A DNA stretch of 64,000 bases, taken from assembly GCF_000002995.4 (NCBI RefSeq), contig NW_025062479.1, positions 19,402,721 through 19,466,720 on the forward strand. Direction: 5' to 3'. Origin of the DNA: Brugia malayi (Eukaryota; Nematoda; Chromadorea; Rhabditida; Onchocercidae). The notes under the pieces are model-generated. The model saw nothing but the letters and a program-made list of their open reading frames with translations. It ran no database searches and was not told the origin of the DNA. Positions within the stretch are counted from its first letter, which is position 1. Each line of letters opens with the position of its first letter. The translations under genes were made by a program, and so were the position numbers. Shown piece after piece: positions 13,401 to 25,700 of this stretch.

Positions 13401-15591
13401 TAAGTAGTATGGCAAAAGTACTAATCGAGGACTTCAATTCAAAAAACAAGCATTGGCAGAAATATAAATGAACCACTCCGACTGTTTACATATTGGTAAA
13501 TGATGGCGTTTTATTTCACCCTCTGCTATTATCTGCCCTTGTTGACAAAATAAAAGGAATAGTGTATTGACATGGATCATTGTCTTGTGTATCGATCCAT
13601 TCAAGCTAGCAGCAGGTCCAATAAAGCTTTATCTTGCTTCTGTATGTACATTGCCACTCCTAAACGTTTTAGTTTATCACATCGTAGAAAACGAAAATAT
13701 GTGATTCATTTGCATTTAAAAGAAATGAAATTAAAACAAGTATTAACTGCACATTAGTAGAGAATGAAAATATGTCACAGGAATATGCAATGATGATGAT
13801 TGGAAGTGAACTTATCTTTGCATAGATCATTTTAGTGCAATGGAATGCTCAAAAGAAATCACATAAAAATGAAATTCTAAATAAATGTACAATTGCGCTT
13901 TACACATAACTCACGGATATATTGCATAAGGTGAACAACATAAGCAGGCTTTAGAAATGTCCAGAATCTCAAAAAAAAAAGGAAAACGAAAAATTAATTC
14001 CTTCCAAAAGGGCATCTTCAGAATAAAATTACTCTAATCAATATATGTTCCTACTCACTACTGCTAGGTAATCCAACACAATAACTCTGAAATTTCAATT
14101 TTCCCTTAAATAACAAATTTGGAACTAACAATAATGGTTCTCTGGGGATTCATTCCGCGACTGGAACCGAATCATCTATAAGGTTGTGGGTTAAGTTAAT
14201 ATGCCATAACAAGAAAGTTCAGAAATCGAGCACAGAATTGTTTAGGACACAACATTCATGAAGTATATTCCGATAGAGTAGCTGTGTCGAATTTTAACGG
14301 ACTGTGAATTGTGATACAAGGCTGAAATGGAAGTGATGGAAGCAAGTGGGAGGAAGATTCATTCCTGCAACTAAAGAATAATTATTGAATTAATTAGTAT
14401 TATCTCCAGAAGCTAGACTGCTCCTCAAAACAAGGTAGTGAGGTAGAAAATCCAGAACGTGATTTTACTCATGGTTAGATGCTAGAAAGCAAAAGACGGG
14501 ATTACTGCACTGAGAGAGGGTCCTAAACAAGTAAGGCAACTTCCTGAAAGGATTGTTATTAAAAGTTAATGCTTTAATTTTTCAGGGTCTCAGAGAAACC
14601 AATCTGAGAAAGCTTTCTTTTTTGAAAAACAATAAGATATTTTATAGAGCAACATAACCATCCCATTACCTTGATGATAGATGTAGAAAAAGAAAAACAA
14701 AACCTTACGGTAGTAGTATCATCACGTCGATGAGTCACATTGCATTTTTGTGGTTCATCGTTTCCAACAAGTATCGCTGTCACCAAAAGCATTATTATGA
14801 TTCTGGAATACATCTTTTGCTCAGCACTACTTCATATATTTGAATGCAAATGGAGAAAAGTATCACTCACTGAGTTGTTACCTTCCTTTAATCTTGTGGC
14901 TTAAATTTCTTTATTTTTTGCTCATCTTCCTTTTACCACTGTCATCATTTTCTTCACAGCAGGTTAAATTACCTAGAACTAAGTAAAGAAGAGAAATGAG
15001 GAGAAATAATGGGATGAAAAGACTCGAAACATATAAAATAGAAATATATATTTCCCTTGCAGTGAAAACTACAGGGATGTGCAGTTCTATACCATTTTAA
15101 ATACTGAGGCAATCAGTCATCAACTACTAAATGTCATCGATTAAGAATCATCAAAAACAAAGTAGAAAGGAAATCAATTTAAGATGTTTTAATAGGCATT
15201 AGTTGGTAAGCCTCATCAAATCAATTTTCAATCATCTGGACAAATTATTGGCAGAAACACTGATGGTTAAAATATTAAAGCAGAAAGGGCAATATTATGG
15301 GGTTAAAATATCGCTTGCTTGCTCGTCAAGGATAGGTCGAACTATTAATATTTTAGCGCATATTTTCCAGAATTTTGTAAAAAAGTGCAGCGTGCAAGTT
15401 CTTTTTACAAAATATTCGTTTTTTTTTTTTTTTTTTTTTTTGTTCAAACATTTAATAAGCAACTAATTAACTGGAGATAGATATTGCCATAGTGCATAGT
15501 TAAGCAGATTCATATAAAAAAGGGAAACTTACACAGCTAAAGCGATCAGAAATGGTTGATTGAAACCGAAAGCCGAAAATAAATTTCCCAT
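10401..15591 (-). CDS. Candidate gene of very small exons with an N-terminal membrane anchor; function unknown
   Basis: The first two exons are the best supported. Exon 1 (15591-15533) starts with ATG directly after a TTCCTTACAG acceptor, reads MGNLFSAFGFNQPF and ends at GT|GTAAGT. Exon 2 (14802-14709) follows in phase and completes a hydrophobic segment PFLIALAVIIIMLLVTAILV, then CNVT (a possible glycosylation site) and a charged stretch, ending at GTAAGG. In-phase candidates continue at 14086-14059 (28 nt) and 11781-11716 (66 nt, TTTCAG and GTAAGT). Further exon-like pieces lie at 11509-11469, 10876-10817 and 10422-10401. They agree in phase with each other but not with the 66-nt exon, so at least one link is wrong or missing. 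MGNLFS resembles an N-myristoylation motif. The protein would be single-pass or secreted. No stop codon or 3' end is identified and I recognise no family. Confidence 0.35.
15419..15441. repeat. T23 homopolymer
   Basis: Uninterrupted run of 23 T on the plus strand, in the first intron of the candidate minus-strand membrane-protein gene. Prone to length variation or sequencing error. Confidence 0.6.
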
Positions 15592-18500
15592 CTGTAAGGA
15601 AGTAAGGAAACAAAGGTGCTAAATCAGAATAACAATTTACCGATTACTGCAAACCAACATGAACAAACGGATTTGAGAAATGCACTAGTGGAGAGGGACA
15701 CGAAATGCAAACAACACACATACATTTCGACTGAGACTAGGTAGACCATGCGAAGTTCATTCTTCAACGCTCCTCCCTCTCTCGTAAGAGAAAGACATAT
15801 CGCAGTGCAATTCAGGAGAGAATGACAGAATTGATTCTTCTTCACAGAATTGATGCTTATTCATGGCTTTAACAAATGCAAAGAGAAACTGCAAGATAGC
15901 TGTTAAATGATCACATCCCTTCCGCTTCACTTCAGATCAATTTATACATTTCTGTCAAATTTTAAAATATTATAAATGCCAAGCAAATGTCGATCTTCCT
16001 CCTGGTCATTAGCAATGTCACATTAAACTGTGATCCAACATAAGTTGACGAATTCATCAATTTCAAATTTAAGCTTTCTCCAAAATCCCATATAAATTAT
16101 TTTAAATCAGCTAATTCGTTCACTCCATCACTATTAATATTTAAATTATAGCACATGATAAATAAACTCTTTACTTATTTACTCTCAAGCTTACCATTTG
16201 AACAAGTTTAACTAGTGATAATGGATTAGTGGAATTATATCGTAGTCTCAGTCTTCAGTCAGTGCTTAACAAAATGAGGCAAGCAGTTAGTGATGAGAAT
16301 CGTGATCCCCGGATGATTAGCATAGTTTTAACAACTATTACGGTTGTAAATTCACAAAGCTATATTTCAAAAAAAGAAATGAAAAGATATGATCAGTTTG
16401 TCTAATACATCAAATAGACTTCATAGACGAGAGCAGACACTAAAAATTGGAATTCAAAAATATTCAATTAAGCAGTTCCTATACGCGAAGATTTCGTTGT
16501 TCCTCAAAAAATTACTGCACTTTCGAAACCCCAAAAATAAAAAAAATATCATTTTCCAAGTTTGTTAGACTTGCAACCATAAATTCTTCCTTTCCATCTT
16601 CAATACTTTAGGAAATTACCACACATACAGGACAAGTAATAGCTGTTTATCTACTTACAAATATACTGCACTGTTTAAATCGAAAATCATTCAAAGATGT
16701 AGGTGATAAAATTGTTATATTTAATAAAAAAAGGCTCTAAGCAGTAACATTCATTCGCAGATGACCTAATAACCAATTAAGAATAAGTAATAGTTGTTCC
16801 TTCCTTGAAAGACATCTGTTAATTTCAGAAAATTCAACTAGTTTTATAATCAAATTTACGTCAATTCTTTGCGAAATAAACATAAAATTTATTATGGGAT
16901 TTACTGATAGGTATGAAAAATGAAATGTTGTAGAATAGATTCATAGGATTAGAGTAAAGGTAATGAATATCAAAATCAATCTCCATGACATTTATTTTCC
17001 TTTTTTTGCCTCTGGTAATTTGATTGCAAAAACATCGCTTTTCTATCGCTTACTAAATTTGTTAAAAATAATTCAATTTCATGGTATTGAAATAAAGTCG
17101 AAAGTGTCAGTTAGAAGGAAAAAGTTACATCTCTCTCCTTCTATATTAATGTCTCGTGAACTACGCAAATCTGACTAATCAGTTCGCTAAATAAGTGGCT
17201 GTCAATTTCAACTTTACTATCATCAAGTATCGCTTGATTTTCTGCAGTAAACAAGGAAAATGAGTACCTGAATATCTTCTCATATCTTGACAGCACTTGG
17301 AGGAATAAGGTAATACTCCAAGTGATATCAAGTCCCTTTTTTTATCTTCAACCTACTTCCAATCAAATTTCACTTTTTAAATTCGAAAAGATGAAATAAC
17401 TGCATATTATTAATCTACCATTAAAAATCATTCCGAATCAGTAACACTGATGGAAATAGCGAACATTTCTAGAAAGGTAAACGAAAACTACAAAGCTCTA
17501 AAATTTCAAGTATTAACTTTGTCATTATTCTTAAAAATTATTTCTACTGAACGCTTCAGAGGTTCCTGCTTAAATTTTTCCAGCACTTCAATTTCAGAAC
17601 ACATCCAAAAAATCGACCCGTCCTAATGAAGGGTTGGAACTAGCAATACAGTAATTCATTTCAGGGAATATTTTTGGCCAAATGCAATAAACTCTGGAAT
17701 AATTTGTACCAAAATGCTCAATGACACCATTGTGGATATTTAGCTGATGGTATATTTTTGCTGCAATTTCCTGAAAATATGCAAACCTACTGAATATTAA
17801 TTTAAAAAAAGAAGAAAAAAAACAAAGTTACATCGCGCTAATGTTCTTTCAACATCATTCACCCTATCATTAAAAAATTTGTAATTTCACTAAATTGCAT
17901 GGATATTAAAAGAAAAAAATTATGAGATTTCAGAAAATGTGAAAGTTTAAACCAAATTATTCCTCAGCAATCTTTTACACTGGAAGAATTTAGATTCACC
18001 ACAAAGAACAACAATCTTGTGAACAACCAGTCGTTTAAAATGCCAAATTAATTTCAATATCTGGTCTACATTTTGGCAGATACTCCATCTAAAATCCATA
18101 TCAGAAACTGGGAAATTTACATTCATTATACCAACACCGAAGAATGAGCAAATGGGTTAACTGCAAAGTGATAGTTTCTTTTTTTTACAACATGCATCGA
18201 TGTTTAGAAAAAAAGTCTGGATGAGGAAATGATATACTAATTACGAGTGCTACGCATCAACCAAAAATTAAGATTTAATTTAGATAGATTTTTGGAAGCT
18301 TGCAATTTACAGGAAGTCCTTCCTCTATCCTTTTTTGAAGAAAAAATTATTTTTGAATCTGTATGAAATCCGAATCTAATATCACATTCTCGAGATTTGT
18401 GCGAAGAATCTACTGCCAAATTTTTGAGCATACCAAATCATTTTATTTTCACCACGCAAATTATTATATTTGCTTCATCTATCTTGAAAAGACAGAAAAT

Positions 18501-18880
18501 GATATACCTCCAAGCAAATAATGAAACCACTAAATACCTTTGGATAAACAGCATCCACCAATCCTCAAACCTTATTCTCAATATCAGTCTTAACACCGAT
18601 TATCACAACCAGATCAATTATTAGTAAAGGCAAGCGCTTCATGCTAATTTATTATGAACCATTTCACAAATAGTAAAACATTCTTTTATAATGAAGAGCA
18701 GTAGATGGATGTATGCAAGATAATGAATTTTGGATGTAAATTTCTTCTGATTTCTGATCTTAACTGAGACGAAGGAACCGTGCAGTACACTCTTACTTCC
18801 AAATATATTGAGGGAATTAAAATTGGTTGTCTTTGTACTCTAACAAATCCTCGAAACAATCACCTGAGCTCAGTAGATAA
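15592..18880. other. Stretch without a supported gene
   Basis: I see only short AT-driven open runs and one 64-codon minus-strand run at 18237-18431 without clear splice context. This DNA lies upstream of the candidate membrane-protein gene and may hold its promoter. Confidence 0.4.
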
Positions 18881-18882
18881 TT

Positions 18883-19028
18883 TCAAAAGTTCTGCAAGTC
18901 CCAGATACCCTTGTCATTACTTGAAAAATCTTGGTGTGACGTAATTAGAAAGGCTATCCAGTTACCATTCTTAGTCATGTAATATTGATCCAGATGTTCG
19001 GCGATGAAATATGCAAAACTCAAAACAT
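18883..19028 (-). CDS. Possible terminal exon of a small gene downstream of the helicase
   Basis: A TTTTCAG acceptor at 19029-19035 opens a frame of 47 codons ending in TGA at 18883-18885. The peptide begins VLSFAYFIAEHLDQYYM and ends GIWDLQNF, a balanced composition unlike random AT-rich translation. It needs one base from an upstream exon (phase 1). I could not link it cleanly to the frame at 19164-19493, since the only phase-1 donor I found there lies inside what looks like coding sequence. No family recognised. Confidence 0.3.
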
Positions 19029-19163
19029 CTGAAAACATAACTAAACTGACTACAAATTGGGAATGGGTAGTGAATTAGCTCAATATTTAAAAATAAAAAA
19101 TTCTAGGAGATTTTCCTTGAAGAACTTTACTTTTATCTGCACAAATCCTTTTCCGAGCGATCA

Positions 19164-19493
19164 TCAAAAACACAAAAAATATGGCAAGTGTTGTAGTAGA
19201 AAAAGTGTTTTTCTTCCGAACGAAAATTCCTTAACAGCTGGATCAAATTCCAAAGTAAACACAATGGCTATAAAACGACAACAGAATAACACAACGTCAG
19301 AAATCAAATAAAGACTACGATCAGGAGGATCTGATGTCCTAGTTTCTGAATGGAGATCTGTACTGACACCAAACAAAAGCATGAACGAAGCTGCAGATAT
19401 AAGTCGTTGATAAGTTTTACTTTCACCTTCCCTAAAAATCTCAACATTTAAAATGGTTAGTTTTGATTGGTTTGCATACAGTTTCTGTAACAT
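19164..19493 (-). CDS. Small membrane-type protein downstream of the helicase, unrecognised
   Basis: The frame from ATG 19493 to TGA 19164 encodes 109 residues, and the same frame is open upstream to 19571. It begins MLQKLYANQSKLTILNVEIF. Two hydrophobic stretches (around LISAASFMLLFG and VVLFCCRFIAIVFTLEF) are separated by a polar loop with DPPDRS and followed by basic residues. The two-helix layout loosely recalls small mitochondrial inner-membrane proteins such as TMEM223, but key residues do not line up well enough to name it. It sits about 300 nt past the helicase stop on the same strand, which would suit a downstream operon gene. The 3' end may be spliced (compare 18883-19028). Confidence 0.4.
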   Translation of the reverse strand: MLQKLYANQSKLTILNVEIFREGESKTYQRLISAASFMLLFGVSTDLHSETRTSDPPDRSLYLISDVVLFCCRFIAIVFTLEFDPAVKEFSFGRKTLFLLQHLPYFLCF

Positions 19494-19640
19494 ATTTAGT
19501 CCACTCCCGCTAGATCGAACTATTGCTAATTTCTTAGAAATTAGCGATAGTTTGAACACGCCAGTATTCAACTAGGTTTAATGGTATAACAAACAATATA
19601 TTTTATGAAAAAGGAAAAAAAGAATAAAACTATACTTCTT

Positions 19641-19646
19641 TTTATT
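19641..19646 (-). terminator. AATAAA polyadenylation signal of the helicase gene
   Basis: The forward sequence tttatt at this position reads AATAAA on the minus strand, about 150 nt beyond the helicase stop codon. It also lies between that gene and the downstream membrane-type frame, where a polycistronic transcript would be cleaved. Confidence 0.4.
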
Positions 19647-19796
19647 GTATAGGAATGCAAAACTAATGTTAAATGACATTTTAACAATTTTCACATGACT
19701 TTTACCGAGAACATTTCAAACAATGCACAAAATCTTAAATTTTAGGTATATAAAACATGAGCAAATATTAATATGCTGTGTGAAACACAGCGAACC

Positions 19797-22700
19797 TTAA
19801 AAGTTCCCATACTCGTTGCTGCCATCAACATTTCTCCACCAACGTTTAAATTTCTCATCAATAGCATCCAAAGGATCAACGCGTTCTCGACCATTGCCAG
19901 CGCACTGCTGTACTGCTGTACCAAACATGGACTGCGATACTAATTCATTAGCTAAATATGACGGTACAGCTGCTCCAGAACCAGTCCGAGCACGTTTCGT
20001 AGGTGCAATATCCCAGTTTGCTGCCAAACCAATCGTTCCACTTCCCTTACGACTATATTCTATAATTTTGAATATCATATACATTTGCTATTCTTACGTT
20101 TCGATTTCCGACGAATAAACATTGCAAGTGCAACATATGATGCAATAGTTCGGCATAAAATGGACAACAGTAACCAAGAAACTAGCAGTACTGGATGATT
20201 TACAATCCTGATGACAGGTAAAAAATTTAATTTTATTACATTATTTTTGCATACTGGCATTCAGATTTACAAATAATACAGCAGTTCATTACTTGTTCAG
20301 TTAAGCTAATTATTCATCAACAAATCACTTGAATAATCATTTTGCATAATATTTACCTTGTACTGTAATATAAGCAGACTGTTATTTCTGAAATCACTAC
20401 TGTTCCAAAGTATACGCACAGTTATAATCAAACCTAACTAGATCAAAAATGTCAGATCTATGTAAATTATATTCCAAATTTATAGAATTAAATTCCGACT
20501 GTTCAAAAACTTACCAGCATAATCTGACGGTGTACCTCTGCCGCAATTTCGCATAACGCTGTCGCTCATACAGGGGTGGAAAGCCTTGTTTTGGAAAAAA
20601 CTAGATGGATGGAGACCCCTATTACTTCTACCACGCCTACCAAAATTATTTCTAAAACCTTCTCTATTATTAATGTTGCTATAACCAGCACGACTATGAG
20701 GCCGCCCTACATAAGTTTCTTGAGACCAGCTCTTAGATGGAGAATAATCAAAACCGCGAACAACAGTTTCCAGTGTTCCCTCATAACTATAATATCTTGT
20801 TCCATTATTTCCAAAAGCACCCGTTGGACCAGTTCTTCCTCGTCCTCCATTTGCACTTCCTCTATTTTCTCTTGTGTTCAATTTCATGCCATTAGCACTA
20901 CTTCGAAAGCTAAAATAAAATCAAATTATTCTTGAATCTCCGCAGAAGGAATAAATTTACACAAAAGATGAACACAACAAATAAGGAAAGCAAGAAATAG
21001 CGGTTTAAAAACCACATTATTTCATGAAATTAAAACCTTACACTTAATGGAAATATTTGACTTAAGGTACTAGATTAAAAGTTTACATTTATTATGAAAG
21101 AAGGTCCTAACTGATGATAAAAACCCAGCACTTACTACTTGTGACCCCTATGTATTAATTTAGAAGGCGTGAAAAATAAAAAATCAGCTGCATAAATGGT
21201 TTATTCAGAAGTCTCCGGAAAACAAAGTTCCTATCTTTTTACAAATCTACCTCTAAATTAGCTCAAAATTACCCTTTAATGTAGCTCGAGCGAGAAATTC
21301 CTTCAACGTAAGCATACTCTTGCTGTTGTGTTCCAGCAACTTTTTCATTTGGTGACCAACCAAAAGGTGAAGACAATTGCTTTAGGATCTTAAGTAGCTT
21401 ATTATCATTTTCATCAACTTTATTCGTAGTTTCTGGATTCAAACAACTTCGTACAATAAGTGCTTCGATGCATGGCCGCAAAGCTACAATTCGAGCTGCA
21501 GCTTGCACATTCATTTTCAAGGAGATCCTGAAAAAACAGAAAAAATGAATAAATAAACCAAAAAAAAAAAAAAACAAAAATAACAAGCCTAATATAAATC
21601 TTATATAATATAAAGATATCTAAATTATTTCTGACACTAATAATTAATACAAAAAGCCAAGAGACATTAAAACTTACATGTTATCTAATCTGATAATATT
21701 ATTACCATGATACTCCACCTTTCGGCTTCCAAAAAGAAGTAACTGAAGGGGTGTTATGTTCGAAATTTGTTTACATGATATTATTTCAGTACGAAGCTGA
21801 AAAAGCCACTCTCATTCATCCACATTATAAAGTAATTTTCAAGCCAGTGTCTGTGGAAATTACTTCTTCTAAAGAAAAAAACTATATTTAGGAAAATGTT
21901 TTTCTTGCTCCTAAAAAAATCTATTCTAGCTTTTTAAAAAAGACCAAAACGCTAACTTTTTCCGAAAAAACAAACAAAGGAGATGGAAATTTAATAATAT
22001 CCGAACTATGAAAAGGCGTGTTCACAGACTGCTTGCTCATCAAAGCTGTTGCCTGCTCCAGTGTATAAACACGTCGTTTATCGCGGTAGTGACAAACATT
22101 TGGATATAGAGCTAAAACTCATTGGTTGTAGATTTATATAATTGCTTCTCCATGGAGAATGAAACGCAAATTGAGTTCAACTTAGTTTCAAAATTTGAGT
22201 TTCAGTCCATTAAAAGCATTCGCTTGTTTTTTTTTTTTTTTTTCTCTTTATAAAAACTGCAAATGAACTTTATAAAGACTGCAAATGAATTTCATGAAGA
22301 TCTATATATGCACCATATGTTGAATTCCTAAATAGTACTAACCGTATTACAATGTATTTTTCATGACTAAGTTTTTCTTAGCATCTCTTAGTAAAAATTT
22401 TACAAAAATTTTGATTCAAAAATCTTTGTTTCTTGCCTTATGAAACTATGAGCTACATGACAAAAAAATTCTTTTTGGTAGAAATTATATTAAAATATAC
22501 GAAGTGATCAAAAGTGATGTTATTTAAATTGTGTCACAACAAAAGTTCACTCTGCAGGTATTACTGTCAGATAGAAATGCTTAAATGATCCTAGTGAATG
22601 ATATAAATTTAAGCCCACTTAAAAAAAAATAACATAATCATTACCATAAACCAATAACGAAAGTATAAGATCGAGATTTGAATCAGGTTCTCTGTTAGAT

Positions 22701-25700
22701 ATAGCTAATGGAATGAACAGTGATTCAGAAAAACCACATGAGATCAGTGTATCAGTCAGCTGTCGCTTGGCAACCCTAAAAAAGATACAATTGCAATCAG
22801 TTGTTTCGTACACGTAAAAATCATAAAATTTCTAAAACAACTTGTTACTTTAACAAAGATACCTAATCATTCGCAATACTGTAGAATTCAAGGAAAACCG
22901 TTCGCAAAAATCTTTCTCTGCTATTGTATCTTGATCATATGCTTCACACCATCTATTATAAACACATATAAGCGCAATATGATCTGAAAAGCGGTTGCCA
23001 GAAAACGAACGCTGCTGGAAAGACAGTTTAGAAGTCGTTCGGTCACGCGGTATATATGGTGTCGCAAATGATGATGCAGCAGATATTGTTGCTAATAATT
23101 CCCCAATACTGCAATTTCGAGGAATTAGAAAAAAAAAGTGGATGTCTTTAAATGAGTCCATTACGACGAACAAAAACAAATATTAAAAAATTATTTAACA
23201 ATTTGTAAACCAGGAATGTTCCAACCGCTATGATAAAGAACAAATATTAATTTACAATACTGGTATTAAGATGCATCATTATTTTCTTCCTAATCTGTCA
23301 AAAAGAAATAAGTGGTGCAGCTAATCTGGGAACAAACCCGCATGCAGTAGCAAGAATGAGAGTTTTTCCAAGTACCGGTTCAATGGGAAGTCGGGCTAAA
23401 ATGCGACCGAGTTCTGTTAATTCACTGTTTGAATCCAAAGCTGACATATCTACAAAAAAAAAAAAAAAAAAAATGTATCAAATAATAAATAAATAGGAAA
23501 GAAAAGGTCGCAACTAGAACAGTGTATATTCAAATATTAAGGAAGCCAAAACTGCTTAAAGAATCATTTTTTGTTCACTAATAAGGTTAACAATCACAAC
23601 AAATATTGATTTACTTTCATAAAGGAACTTTAAGAACTAATTCGTCCTGTAAGTCGTAGCAAATCCATATTATAACATTGATTTAAACCTTGTTGCTGAA
23701 ATAACCAACCCCGAAGGAGTACTTCAGCCTCAATAATAGAATCGATTGGTGGTGGTTCGATTGCCTTGGCCAAAAAATCACCAATTGAGCCTAATCCAAT
23801 TAATTTAACCATCAGCGCAATTTCATGCAGTGGAATTCTCAGCATTTCCGCTGTGCGATATTCTTCTAACCTTTAAGTTCAAAACCACTTAAAACAAATC
23901 AATAACAGTCTATAGAGCTTTTGTTTATTTACCAACCCTGAATGGAGTGATGGTAATATTTGGAAAAAAAAAAAGAAGGAAGAAGAAGCAGACGTGTACT
24001 CAGAGTGTGGAAGAGAAGCCATTTTAAAAAATGAAGCAGTAATCATGAACCTTACAGATTTGTCATTTACTGCAAAAAGTAAAAGTAAGATAGATTTTAG
24101 AAAAGCTGAATATACACACTGTTAAGCAAGCAAAATAAGCTTTTCATAATTCAAAGTAATATTGAAATTTAGGAATCTGAACGAGAAGTAAAAGTGACAA
24201 ATGAAAGATAATAACAAACGCTTCATATCGACTTTTGGAGCATAAATGGAAACAGAAGCCCTCACGGGTACGTCCAGCTCGTCCTCTGCGCTGTACAATA
24301 CTGGTACGAGATGCCCAAACTGTTGCATAGTGAACCATATTATTGTATGAAGTGTACATTTTCTCTCTAACCCTGAAAAAATTTCCAGACTTTGTGGGAC
24401 CCCAAAACATTATTTTTTAGCATTAAAAAATAAAGCCAAAAAAAAAAAAATCATCTGAAAAAGTCGCTTGAAATTTTGAAGAGTCCATTTTCCTTTTCCT
24501 TTAGAAAAAAAAAAGAGTGCAGTAACTTTGCGAATCCTGTAAGGTTAGCAAATTTTTATTAGCATTAAAATTCACTTGCAGCTATCGATTACATAAACAA
24601 CATCGTCTATCGTAATACTGGTCTCCGCAATATTCGTTGACAGGATAATCTGAAAAAAAAAAAAAAAAAAAAACAGATTAGTCTTGCTAACATACAAATT
24701 CTGTTACTATGAAATGAAATCAAAAATTAGTCCGCATCTACGCTGGAACAATTTAAGACAATTTTTCAGAAAAATACTTCTTTTAGTCTCACTAATCCTA
24801 AAAGTGTTGTAAACTTTTTACATATAATAAATTTTAGTTGTTAAAAAAAAACCAACTTTTCTAACACCGGGTGAATGGCGTTCAAAAACTCTACGTTGTT
24901 CCTGGCCAGTCAGCTGTGAATGAAGTGGAAGGATAACAAATAGTGACTCATTACTGAACACAGGATGTGATTTCAAAAAATTGAGCAAAAGTTGAATGAC
25001 ATTCCATCCTGGTAAGAAAATGAGGACAGCACCCTCTTCACCCTTGTTTACGATGTCATTCAAAAGAGCCTGCAGTTCGTACAAATTCAACAAATTCTAA
25101 AGATAATGAAATAAACAATCCAGTTTCTCAATTGCAAAAGTATCATTTCACATCAACAATATCTGATTTATTATCATCACCTGACTTTACTGTTAATCGT
25201 TTTTTTTTTTTTTTAATCGACTCCTGAATTTAGTTTTTTAACTTCAATGACATCACAAACCAAAAACGGAACTGCGTAATGAGATGAAAAATAAAAGGTC
25301 CAAATCGCTCAAAAGATATTACATAGCGACATTTATGATAAATTTAATTGACCTATCTTAGATATCACTGGCAGCACCATGGATTTCTAGATGAAAAAAA
25401 TAAAAAAGGAATCTAATAATCCGGGACAACCTCAATAAGCTCAACAACAACCTCAATAAGTTCGAACGATATTTCCTTTTCTGAAAGTTGATTCATGGCA
25501 AGTTTTGTGTTCAAACCATATTCTTCACTAACACCCAAATTCAGATTTTGTGTCTGAAAATTCTAACTATTCAATATATTCAAAGTTTAGTAAACTGAAA
25601 CATGTTAAAATTTTTAAAGAAAACAACACCTCTTCCGTAACTTCATCTCCTTCATCATCACGACCTCCTTTTGTTTCTCTTTTTAGTTTATCAGTTGACG

